This document shows positions 14,455-21,950 of a stretch of DNA of 53,321 nt, piece by piece. The notes under the pieces were generated by a model, which worked only from the letters and a program-made list of their open reading frames with translations, searched no databases and had not been told where the DNA came from. Source of the DNA: Clostridia bacterium (GTDB taxonomy: Bacteria > Bacillota > Clostridia > Oscillospirales > Acutalibacteraceae). How positions within the stretch are numbered: position 1 is the first letter of the stretch; each line of letters starts with the position of its first letter. The stretch covers positions 1-53,321 of the forward strand of contig JAFQWE010000008.1 of the NCBI GenBank assembly GCA_017407645.1. Reading direction: 5' to 3'. Position numbers and translations under genes: made by a program.

Positions 14455-16293
14455 ATGACAAACACCGAAGTAAACAAACAGGATATTATTCAACAGGAAG
14501 AGCCTATTTTAGAGCAGGATATTGAACAGCTTGAAAAAGATTTTATTGACAAGTATTACGTTCGAAATTCCCGCAGTCCCTTTTCTACGCTTTTGCGGCT
14601 TTACAAAAGGTACTACGGTAAACTGCTTTTGTCGGCTCTGTTTTTTATTATCAAGGTAAGCCCTCAATTATATTTGCCCGTCGCAATGGCAAACATAATT
14701 GACGTTATTACCTCCCGCCCCGAAAATGCGACTGAGATTATTCTTACAAACGCATTGATTGCCACCTTCTTGATTGCAATCAACATTCCTTGCCATATGA
14801 TGTACATTAAATATCGCTCTATTGCCACCAGAAGCGTTGAGGCAGGACTGCGCGGTGCCATAGTCCGCAAGCTGCAACAGCTTTCTATCAAGTTTAACAA
14901 GGAAATGCAATCGGGTCGTATTCAGTCAAAAATTATCCGCGACGTTGAGGCGATTTTTGAGTTTTCATCCCAAATTTTCAACAGCGGTATGGATGCGGCA
15001 ATAAACCTTATCACTGTTTTTGCCGTTATTATTGCAAAAGCCGATTGGTTTGTTATGCTCTTTTTCATATTGGGTGGCCCTGCATCTACCTTTTTGGTCA
15101 GGCTTTTCCGCAAAAGAATCGGAAGCAACAACCGCGAGTTCCGTATTGAAATGGAGGTTACCTCCTCTCGCGTTGCCGATATGGTCGAGATGATTCCCGT
15201 CACCCGCGCTCACGGTCTGGGTGATACCGAGGCAAACAAGATGACCGACCAGGTCAGCCGTCTTGCCGCCAAAGGAATCCAGCTTGACCGCACCAACGCT
15301 CTGTTTGGCTCGTCAAGTTGGGCGGTGTCAAATATTTTTAGGCTTCTTTGCCTTATTTACACCGTTATTCTTGCTCTTAACGGTATTTTGTCTGCAGGCG
15401 ACGTTGCCCTTTATCAAAGCTATTTCGGTCTGCTTGTTACCTATATCAGCACCATTGTCAATCTGTTGCCCACCATCACCAAGGGTAGTGAGTCCATCAA
15501 CTCGGTGGGTGAGATTTTGGGCGCCCACGATATTGAGGATAATCGGGGCAAGCAAAAAATTGACGGTGTTAAGGGTGAATTTGTATTTGACAACGTTTAT
15601 TTTGGCTACGATAAAGAAAATCCTGTTTTGAAGGGGCTTGACCTTAAGGTTAATGCAGGTGAGACGGTTGCCATTGTTGGTGAATCGGGCGCAGGTAAAT
15701 CCACCATTCTTAATCTTGTAACGGGATTTTACACCGCAACTGACGGAAAGGTCTTGATTGACGGCAAGGATTTGTGTAAAATAGATCTTACAAGCTACCG
15801 CAAGCACCTTGCAGTTGTGCCTCAGGTAAGTTCTATGTTTACAGGCACCATTCGGGATAACATTACCTACGGCTCCCCCAAGGTAACCGAAAAGCAACTT
15901 ACCGAGGTTATTGAGGCGGCTTGCCTTAAGGACGTTATCGACTCTATGCCCTTAGGTCTTGACACCCCCATCGGTGAGCATGGCGGCAAGCTTTCGGGCG
16001 GTCAGCGTCAGCGTATTTCTATCGCCCGCGCCCTTATCCGCGACCCCAAGATTATCATTCTTGACGAGGCTACCTCGGCTCTTGACACTGTGTCAGAAAA
16101 GCATATTCAGGCGGCTATCAACAATCTGGCAAAGGGGCGCACCACCCTCATCGTTGCTCACAGACTGTCTACCGTTAAGGATGCAGACAAAATTGCAGTA
16201 CTTAAAAAGGGCAAGTGCGTTGAGTTTGGCACCTATGACGAGCTGATGGCGTTAAAGGGTGAATTTTACAATTTCCGCAATTTGCAGGTTTAA
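14455..16293 (+). CDS. ABC exporter, fused permease and ATPase
   Basis: 612 residues. A soluble acidic N-terminus of about 55 residues is followed by a six-helix exporter membrane domain (about 60-345) and an ATPase domain. Visible motifs are Walker A GESGAGKST (409-417), signature LSGGQRQRISIARAL (513-527), Walker B IIILDEATSALD (533-544) and the H-loop HRLST. It would work as a homodimer or with a partner elsewhere. AGAGGTG lies seven bases before the ATG. A small membrane protein follows nine bases downstream. The substrate is not evident; lipid, peptide and drug export are all possible. Confidence 0.92.
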   Translation: MTNTEVNKQDIIQQEEPILEQDIEQLEKDFIDKYYVRNSRSPFSTLLRLYKRYYGKLLLSALFFIIKVSPQLYLPVAMANIIDVITSRPENATEIILTNALIATFLIAINIPCHMMYIKYRSIATRSVEAGLRGAIVRKLQQLSIKFNKEMQSGRIQSKIIRDVEAIFEFSSQIFNSGMDAAINLITVFAVIIAKADWFVMLFFILGGPASTFLVRLFRKRIGSNNREFRIEMEVTSSRVADMVEMIPVTRAHGLGDTEANKMTDQVSRLAAKGIQLDRTNALFGSSSWAVSNIFRLLCLIYTVILALNGILSAGDVALYQSYFGLLVTYISTIVNLLPTITKGSESINSVGEILGAHDIEDNRGKQKIDGVKGEFVFDNVYFGYDKENPVLKGLDLKVNAGETVAIVGESGAGKSTILNLVTGFYTATDGKVLIDGKDLCKIDLTSYRKHLAVVPQVSSMFTGTIRDNITYGSPKVTEKQLTEVIEAACLKDVIDSMPLGLDTPIGEHGGKLSGGQRQRISIARALIRDPKIIILDEATSALDTVSEKHIQAAINNLAKGRTTLIVAHRLSTVKDADKIAVLKKGKCVEFGTYDELMALKGEFYNFRNLQV

Positions 16294-16302
16294 GGATTTA
16301 GG

Positions 16303-16815
16303 ATGAAAAGATTTTTAAAGTATTTGGTTTTCTTTGCAATAATGGGCACCCTTATCTTTGTGATTAAATTTATAATGATGCCCTTGCCCAATATTCACCC
16401 TGTAGGTGTGCTTATTGTGTCGCTTACAGTGGTATTTAGAGCGAAAGCCCTTATCCCCATTTATATTTACGTTTTTCTTGACGGCATTTTCTTTGGTGGG
16501 TTATGGTGGATTCCCTATCTGTATATCTGGGCGGTACTTTGGCTTTTTGCAATGCTATTGCCTAAGAATATGCCAAAAGGTATTGCAATGCCCGTTTATA
16601 TGGTAGTTTGCGGATTGCACGGACTTTTGTTTGGCCTGCTGTACGCCCCATACCAAGCCTTGCTGTTTGGTCTTAACTTTCAGGCAACACTCACTTGGAT
16701 TGCAATGGGTATTCCCTTTGATATTACCCACGCCATAGCGAATTTCGTTATGGGCTCACTTATATTGCCACTTATTATTGCTTTTAAGTATTCAAAGAAG
16801 ATTTTAGACAGTTAA
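16303..16815 (+). CDS. multi-pass membrane protein, ECF S-component-like
   Basis: 170 residues with about five or six hydrophobic helices. The C-terminal helix begins PFDITHAIANFVMGSLILPLI, a pattern seen in energy-coupling-factor transporter substrate-binding (S) components, where a conserved Asp/His/Asn set precedes the last helix. The N-terminal KRFLKYLVFFAIMGTLIFVIKF helix and the VVCGLHGLLFGLLYAP segment fit the same family. It starts nine bases after the ABC exporter and probably shares its transcript. No EcfA or EcfT is nearby. The assignment is tentative. Confidence 0.6.
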   Translation: MKRFLKYLVFFAIMGTLIFVIKFIMMPLPNIHPVGVLIVSLTVVFRAKALIPIYIYVFLDGIFFGGLWWIPYLYIWAVLWLFAMLLPKNMPKGIAMPVYMVVCGLHGLLFGLLYAPYQALLFGLNFQATLTWIAMGIPFDITHAIANFVMGSLILPLIIAFKYSKKILDS

Positions 16816-16845
16816 AATGCCACTTTGCGCAGAGTGAGCATGACA

Positions 16846-16913
16846 GGCGGATAATATCCGCCCCTACAACGTTGAATTAAAATTGTATCGTAGGGGCGAT
16901 TCACGAATCGCCC
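16846..16913. repeat. double-palindrome intergenic element
   Basis: Two perfect hairpins in mirror arrangement: GGCGGATA-A-TATCCGCC (16846-16862) and GGGCGATTC-AC-GAATCGCCC (16894-16913). The inner flanks CCCCTACAA and TTGTATCGTAGGGG also pair, so the whole block can fold as one cruciform. It is of the type of the TAGGGGCG-ended elements scattered through many clostridial genomes. Confidence 0.75.
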
Positions 16914-16922
16914 GTAAATAAA

Positions 16923-16947
16923 AAACCGCAGTCACAGACTGCGGTTT
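16923..16947 (-). terminator. terminator of the XRE gene
   Basis: AAACCGCAGTC/GACTGCGGTTT with loop ACA and T-rich sequence beyond it on the minus strand. The XRE stop codon touches the stem. The core hairpin is repeated exactly at 17647-17667. Confidence 0.8.
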
Positions 16948-17164
16948 ATTTTATCTTTGGATACCTATCTTTACAATCGGTTATACCCAAAATATAATCA
17001 ACGCTTGTATCATAAAAATCGGCAAGTTTTATAAGAATAGAGGTTGGTATGTCGTTTTCGCCCGTTTCATATTTTGAATAGCCCGTTTGTGACATACCAA
17101 GGAAGTTAGCAACTTCCGTTTGATTTAAGTCACGGTCTACCCTTAAATCACGTATTCTGAACAC
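16946..17164 (-). CDS. XRE-family helix-turn-helix regulator
   Basis: 72 residues, essentially one Cro/C1-type DNA-binding domain: LRVDRDLNQTEVANFLGMSQ, then GYSKYETGENDIP and LADFYDTSVDYILGITD. No separate sensor domain. The GTG start follows AGGTGGTGAGG. It is divergent from the SLOG gene; the palindrome at 17183-17207 between them is a likely operator, so autoregulation and control of the SLOG gene are plausible. Confidence 0.88.
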   Translation of the reverse strand: MFRIRDLRVDRDLNQTEVANFLGMSQTGYSKYETGENDIPTSILIKLADFYDTSVDYILGITDCKDRYPKIK

Positions 17165-17182
17165 AACCTCACCACCTTATTT

Positions 17183-17207
17183 CTAAACTGTAATTATTTT
17201 AGTTTAG
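17183..17207. promoter_or_regulatory. candidate operator palindrome
   Basis: CTAAACT (17183-17189) and AGTTTAG (17201-17207) are perfect 7-base arms separated by 11 A/T-rich bases. The site lies 19 bases upstream of the XRE start codon in the divergent intergenic region. A TATAAT (17254-17259) facing the SLOG gene has no good -35 match. Confidence 0.5.
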
Positions 17208-17280
17208 TATGTATAAGGTTATTGATTTTTAATCTGAAACAGGTTAAAATTATTATAATAATCAAATAAAGGTGGTCGCT

Positions 17281-17643
17281 ATGGAAAAAAGAATTGTGAT
17301 AGCAGGTTGCAGAGATTACAACAATTATAGTGAAGCAAAAGATTTTATAGACAGTTGTTTGACAAATATAAGAACCCAATACACCCTTATTATAGTATCT
17401 GGTGGTTGCAGCGGTGCCGATATGTTAGGTGAAAAATATGCAAACGAAAACGACTTCAAAATTGAAAGACACAATGCAAATTGGTCTGAATTTGGTAGAA
17501 GCGCAGGCCCTATCAGAAACAAGGAAATGGCAACTATCAGCGACTATGTTATTTGCTTTTGGGATGGAAAAAGCAAAGGCACTAAGTCAATGATAGAATT
17601 TGCAAAACAACTCGAAAAACCAATTAGAATAAAAATGATATAA
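17281..17643 (+). CDS. SLOG-superfamily protein, DUF2493 (YspA-like)
   Basis: 120 residues with a Rossmann-like SLOG fold. Visible features are KRIVIAGCRDYNNY at the N-terminus, the nucleotide-site motif VSGGCSGADMLGEKYA and AGPIRNKEMATISDYVICFWDGKSKGTKSMI. These are the three blocks expected in DUF2493/YspA proteins, thought to bind nucleotides or nucleotide-derived signals. ATG 17281 has AAAGGTGG upstream; the earlier GTG at 17272 is inside that site. Divergent from a small XRE regulator and bounded by its own terminator. Relatives occur in phages and cellular genomes. The function is unknown. Confidence 0.82.
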   Translation: MEKRIVIAGCRDYNNYSEAKDFIDSCLTNIRTQYTLIIVSGGCSGADMLGEKYANENDFKIERHNANWSEFGRSAGPIRNKEMATISDYVICFWDGKSKGTKSMIEFAKQLEKPIRIKMI

Positions 17644-17646
17644 AAC

Positions 17647-17671
17647 ACCGCAGTCACAGACTGCGGTTTTT
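17647..17671. terminator. bidirectional terminator between SLOG gene and ugd
   Basis: ACCGCAGTC/GACTGCGGT with loop ACA followed by TTTT on the plus strand; on the minus strand GTTTTAT follows. It serves the two converging genes and copies the hairpin at 16923-16947. Confidence 0.8.
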
Positions 17672-17677
17672 GCCGTT

Positions 17678-18988
17678 TTATCTACCGATTGAGTAGTATT
17701 CAATACCTGCTTTTTTCATATCCTCAACTTCATAGATATTTCTGCCATCATATACAAGAGGAGTTGTCATCAGCTTTTTATAGGTTTCGGGGGATATTGC
17801 CTTTATCTCGCCCCATTCAGTAAAGATAAAGCAGACATTGGCATCTTTTAGCGCAATTTCGGGATTGTCTACATAAGTGATGCTACCCTTGCCGTGCTTA
17901 CCCTCGGGATAGTGACGCTTGAAGTTATCGGTGCCGACAGGGTCATAAGCAATTATGTTGCCGCCCGCCTCCAAAAGCAATGGAACATTGTCAAGTGATG
18001 GTGCCTCGCGCAAATCGTCAGTACCCGGCTTAAAGGTAAGACCAAGCACTGCTATATTTAAATTCTGGAATGTTATAAGACGGTCGCAAGCCTTTTTGTA
18101 AAGGCGTGTTTTTTGCTCGGTATTAACTGCTACCGCCGCCTCAACTGTGCGCAAACGGTAGCCGTGCTGATTGGCAATGAACTTAAGAGCCTTGGTATCT
18201 TTAGGGAAACAACTGCCGCCGTATCCGATACCCGCGCCCAAAAACCTTGAGCCGATACGCTCGTCAAAGCTCATACCCCTTGCAACATCTTCAATATCTG
18301 CACCAACCAGCTCGCACAGGTTGGCTATATCATTCATATAAGATAGCTTAAGCGCCAAAAAGTCGTTTGATGCATACTTTATCATTTCTGCAGAACGGCG
18401 ACTGACCGAAACTATAGGCAAATTAAAGGGAGCATAAATCTCGCGCAGCATCTTTTCTGCCTTTTCACTTTCGGTGCCGATAATAATTCTGGCGGCCTGC
18501 AAAGTATCGCGCACTGCGGTGCCCTGTGCCAAAAATTCTGGGTTAGAGGCAACCTCTATTTTTACATCACGCTTAAGAAAATCCCGAATAAACTGCTCAA
18601 CCTTATCGTTAGTACCCACAGGAACTGTGGATTTTACAACAACAAGACAGTCTTTTTCTACATTTTCGGCAATCTGTCGGGCAACAGTTGCTATATATGA
18701 CAAATTAGCACTGCCGTCAGGTTGCTCGGGAGTACCTACACCAATGAAAATTGCATCTGCATCTTTATAGGCAGAGGCATAATCGGTGGTGTAATCAAGT
18801 CTGCCTGCGGCATAGTTTTTTTGCATAAGCTCTTCAAGGTCACTTTCATAAATGGGCGACACACCGCTTTTCATAAGCTCAACCTTAGCGGCATCAACGT
18901 CAACGCACATTACGTTATGGCCTTTTTCTGCAAAGCACACGCCTGCCACAAGACCTACATAACCTGTTCCTGCTACTGCTATCTTCAT
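17678..18988 (-). CDS. ugd: UDP-glucose 6-dehydrogenase
   Basis: 436 residues. The NAD site GTGYVGLVAGVCFAEKGH (7-24) starts a UDPG_MGDH N-terminal domain. Further motifs are the central-domain EFLAQGTAV and EMIKYASNDFLALKLSYMNDI, then the catalytic Cys260 in GYGGSCFPKDT and the C-terminal GLTFKPGTDDLREAPS. It converts UDP-glucose to UDP-glucuronate with two NAD. GAGGAG, which overlaps the stop of the upstream gene, lies seven bases before the ATG. Last gene of the polysaccharide operon; its product feeds the 4-epimerase encoded just upstream. Confidence 0.95.
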   Translation of the reverse strand: MKIAVAGTGYVGLVAGVCFAEKGHNVMCVDVDAAKVELMKSGVSPIYESDLEELMQKNYAAGRLDYTTDYASAYKDADAIFIGVGTPEQPDGSANLSYIATVARQIAENVEKDCLVVVKSTVPVGTNDKVEQFIRDFLKRDVKIEVASNPEFLAQGTAVRDTLQAARIIIGTESEKAEKMLREIYAPFNLPIVSVSRRSAEMIKYASNDFLALKLSYMNDIANLCELVGADIEDVARGMSFDERIGSRFLGAGIGYGGSCFPKDTKALKFIANQHGYRLRTVEAAVAVNTEQKTRLYKKACDRLITFQNLNIAVLGLTFKPGTDDLREAPSLDNVPLLLEAGGNIIAYDPVGTDNFKRHYPEGKHGKGSITYVDNPEIALKDANVCFIFTEWGEIKAISPETYKKLMTTPLVYDGRNIYEVEDMKKAGIEYYSIGR

Positions 18989-18991
18989 ATC

Positions 18992-20728
18992 TTACTCCTC
19001 AATTTTATAATAATTTTTGTACCACTTTGCAAACTTACCAAGTCCCTCCTCAATAGAGGTAGCAGGCTTAAAGTCAAAGTCCTTCATAAGCTCTGAAACG
19101 TCGGCATAGGTCTGATATACATCCCCTGCCTGCATTGGCAAAAATTCCTTCTGGGCGGTTTTGCCAAGGGCCTTTTCAAGAGTCTCAATGAAATACATCA
19201 AGTTTTCGGGATTATTGTTACCAATGTTATAAACCTTATGACGAGCGCCCTTTTGCTCTGCAGGAGGATTGCAAAGCATATTTTCAATGCCCTTTACAAT
19301 ATCGTCAACATAGGTAAAGTCGCGGTACATATCACCGTTGTTGAAAATCTTAATGGACTCCCCTGCATAAATCTTTTTGGTAAAGCCGAAATATGCCATA
19401 TCAGGTCTGCCGTAGGGTCCGTAAACGGTAAAGAAACGAAGTCCCGTTGCGGCAATATCATAAAGGTGGCTATAGGTATAAGCCATAAGCTCGTTGCTCT
19501 TTTTGGTGGCGGCATAAAGGCTTATGGGTGAGTCAACGTTATCATCGGTAGAGAATGGAGTCTTTTGCTGATTGCCGTAAACGGAAGAACTGGATGCATA
19601 AAGCAAATGGTCAACGGGATAGTGACGGCAAGCCTCCAAAATATTGAAAAAGCCAATAATATTTGAGTCAATATATGCCTTGGGGTTTTCGATAGAATAG
19701 CGCACGCCTGCCTGTGCGGCAAGGTTAACCACAATATCAAAGTTACCCTCTGCAAAAAGGCGGTTTACGGCATCTGCATCTGCCAAATCACCCTTTACAA
19801 AGGTGAATTTGGGTTGCTTTTTAAGAATGTCCAGACGGGCATATTTAAGGGTAACGTCATAATAATTGTTGATGTTATCAAAGCCCACAACGGTGGCACC
19901 AAGCTCAAGCAGTCGGTTACACAGGTGGAAGCCGACAAAGCCTGCGGCGCCTGTTACAAGCACCTTTTTTGAAGGGTCAAAAGGACGGAATTTTGCCATA
20001 TTTATTCCCCCGTAATTTTTCATAACGTTCTGATAGCTTTTAAGGTTGCCAATATCATATCGGGCACCGGGCATCTGCATAGCGTTTACTGTGGCGTGCT
20101 TGCACATCCAAGCCGCAAGTGCACCCGGAGAATCGATGCCGCAACCGTCGGCAATAGCCTCGTCAATGCGGGCAATATCCTCGCCCTTATAGATATAAAA
20201 CGGGGGCACGCACCAATTTGACTTGGGCTTTTCGGGCTTTTCCTCCATATCGGAAATAAGGTCACCCTCAAGAGACAGTACGCCGCACTTTTGAAGCTTT
20301 TCAGTATCCTTCTCATAATAACGCATCAGACAAGAGGTACCCTTGTCCTTGGCATACTCAACAAATCTGCCAAGTGAAAAATCAAGCAGATTATCACCTG
20401 CAATAACAAGCATATCACCTGAAAGATTAAGCTTATCAATAGCAAATTTCATATCCATAACGGCGCCAAGACGGGTTTGCTCGGTAGAGGTGCCGTCATC
20501 AACAACGTCTATGTTGTAGGGCTTGGTCTTTGCCCACTGCTCAAAATGGTCGGCAAACTTGTGGTTGCTGACAATTACAAAGCGGTCAATGTCGGTGGTT
20601 GCCTTTATATCGTCAAGCAACCAATCAAGTATGGATTTTTCCTTAACCTCAAGCAAAGGCTTGGGGAAATTTTCGGTAAGTGGGTAAAGTCGAGTAGCAT
20701 AGCCTGCGGCTAACACCATACAAATCAC
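18992..20728 (-). CDS. fused sugar nucleotidyltransferase / UDP-glucuronate 4-epimerase
   Basis: 578 residues in two parts. Residues 1-240 are an NTP_transferase domain: MVLAAGYATRLYPLTENFPKPLL, then VIAGDNLLDF and a C-terminal YDIGNLKSYQNV. Residues 250-578 are a short-chain epimerase of the UDP-glucuronate 4-epimerase type: VTGAAGFVGFHLC, then NNYYDVTLKYARL, Ser/Tyr/Lys catalytic set SSSSVYG and YAATKKSNE, and FTVYGPYGRPDMA. I infer activation of a sugar-1-phosphate (galacturonate-1-phosphate is the best guess) and UDP-GlcA/UDP-GalA interconversion in one chain. The GTG start has AAAGGAG nine bases upstream. An internal ATG at 19997-19999 (residue 244) has its own GGGGGAA site, so a free epimerase may also be made. 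Confidence 0.88.
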   Translation of the reverse strand: MICMVLAAGYATRLYPLTENFPKPLLEVKEKSILDWLLDDIKATTDIDRFVIVSNHKFADHFEQWAKTKPYNIDVVDDGTSTEQTRLGAVMDMKFAIDKLNLSGDMLVIAGDNLLDFSLGRFVEYAKDKGTSCLMRYYEKDTEKLQKCGVLSLEGDLISDMEEKPEKPKSNWCVPPFYIYKGEDIARIDEAIADGCGIDSPGALAAWMCKHATVNAMQMPGARYDIGNLKSYQNVMKNYGGINMAKFRPFDPSKKVLVTGAAGFVGFHLCNRLLELGATVVGFDNINNYYDVTLKYARLDILKKQPKFTFVKGDLADADAVNRLFAEGNFDIVVNLAAQAGVRYSIENPKAYIDSNIIGFFNILEACRHYPVDHLLYASSSSVYGNQQKTPFSTDDNVDSPISLYAATKKSNELMAYTYSHLYDIAATGLRFFTVYGPYGRPDMAYFGFTKKIYAGESIKIFNNGDMYRDFTYVDDIVKGIENMLCNPPAEQKGARHKVYNIGNNNPENLMYFIETLEKALGKTAQKEFLPMQAGDVYQTYADVSELMKDFDFKPATSIEEGLGKFAKWYKNYYKIEE

Positions 20729-20759
20729 AACAAACGACTCCTTTCGTTTTTACAGAGTT

Positions 20760-21938
20760 TTACTTAGGCAAAACACCGTCTGCACTGTTGCAGAAGTGAA
20801 CTGAGAATTTGCCCTCTAAATGTGGAAACGCCTTTAAATATTCCTTTGTGACGTTGCTTTCGATTTCTTCAAGATAATCGGGGTCAACAAGTGCCATACA
20901 GCAGCCCTTAAAGCCTGCTCCGCTGAAGCGTCCGCCGTAAATTCCTTTTGTGCGGCACATAATCTCATAAAGCTCTTTAAGTTCGGGTGAGCCCGTTTCG
21001 TAATTATATATTGAGCTGTATCCGCTTTCGAAAGACAGACGTCCAAAAGCCTCAATATCACCCTTGCGCCACGCCTCTGCACCTGCTTCAACGCGAGCAA
21101 ACTCGGTGTAATAATGCTCTGCTCGCTTGCGCCAATTTTCAGGCAAGCGGTGTTTATATGCATCGTACACCTCACGAGGAACATAGCGTAATCGGGCATT
21201 TTTAAAGCCGTTATCCTCAATGCCTGCATATGCCATAAGGGCGTATGCTGCCGATTTAATCTCATCAACGCGGTTATTAAATGCACTGCCTGCAAGGCTG
21301 CGCTCGATTCCGCTAAAGAAAATGGCAATCTTGAAGGGCTTCATAGTATCAGGCTTTACAATGCGCTCGTAACTGCCGTTTGAGGTGTCAAGATAAAGCA
21401 AATTGTCCTTTTTGCAAAGCACCTCACAGGATTGGTCAAGGGTGCCGACGTTAACTCCAACGTAGTTAACCTCACTCCACAAGGCTGTTTTTATAATTTC
21501 CTCAGCAGAAAGGTACACTCCGTTAACCTCGCAAAGCGCAGTTATAAACGAGATAATAACCGAAGCAGAGGACGAAAGTCCGCCAATTGGCAGATTGCCG
21601 TAAATGATGCCTCTGAGTCCTCTGTAAAGGGGTCTTATTTTGCCCAGTGCAATTGCGGCGCCACGCAAATAATCTGCCCAATCGCACTTCTTTTGCTCGG
21701 GCACGTTATTGATATTAAAATGCACCTTACCGTCAAAATTTAAGCTGATAAGCTGAACTGAACCGTCATCGGTAGGGGTGTAAGTAAGGTTGATGCCCTT
21801 GTCAATGGCAAGGCCCGTTACCTTTCCGTGTTGGTGGTCGCTATGGGCACCCAAGGGACATATTCTGTAAGGGCAAAAGGCGGTCTGAGGCTCTTGCTTG
21901 CCGGTGAAAAATCTTGAATACTCTTCAATTAAATTCAT
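20760..21938 (-). CDS. galacturonokinase-like GHMP kinase
   Basis: 392 residues of the GHMP kinase family. The substrate motif that in galactokinases reads GRxNLIGEHTD is here PYRICPLGAHSDHQHG (23-38), the form I associate with plant galacturonokinase (PYRICPLGAHxDHQGG). The ATP loop is PIGGLSSSAS (117-126). The C-terminal motif YGGRFSGAGFKGCCMALV also matches that enzyme, and KRAEHYYTEFARVEAG and YSSIYNYETGSPELKELY fit along its length. The predicted reaction is D-galacturonate plus ATP to galacturonate-1-phosphate. The next gene encodes a nucleotidyltransferase fused to UDP-GlcA 4-epimerase, consistent with salvage to UDP-GalA. Galactokinase is the alternative. The ribosome site is weak (AAGAAGTGA). 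Confidence 0.8.
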   Translation of the reverse strand: MNLIEEYSRFFTGKQEPQTAFCPYRICPLGAHSDHQHGKVTGLAIDKGINLTYTPTDDGSVQLISLNFDGKVHFNINNVPEQKKCDWADYLRGAAIALGKIRPLYRGLRGIIYGNLPIGGLSSSASVIISFITALCEVNGVYLSAEEIIKTALWSEVNYVGVNVGTLDQSCEVLCKKDNLLYLDTSNGSYERIVKPDTMKPFKIAIFFSGIERSLAGSAFNNRVDEIKSAAYALMAYAGIEDNGFKNARLRYVPREVYDAYKHRLPENWRKRAEHYYTEFARVEAGAEAWRKGDIEAFGRLSFESGYSSIYNYETGSPELKELYEIMCRTKGIYGGRFSGAGFKGCCMALVDPDYLEEIESNVTKEYLKAFPHLEGKFSVHFCNSADGVLPK

Positions 21939-21950
21939 AAGTTCACTTCT

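Noticed and set aside
15328-15897. 189-codon minus-strand open frame inside the ABC exporter
   Set aside because: Lies antiparallel to the ATPase domain with its Walker and signature motifs; no site or domain of its own.
18992-20728. Fusion as an artefact of a sequencing frameshift
   Set aside because: Both domains are in one frame with no low-complexity run at the joint. A missing stop codon cannot be excluded, but there is no sign of a shifted frame.
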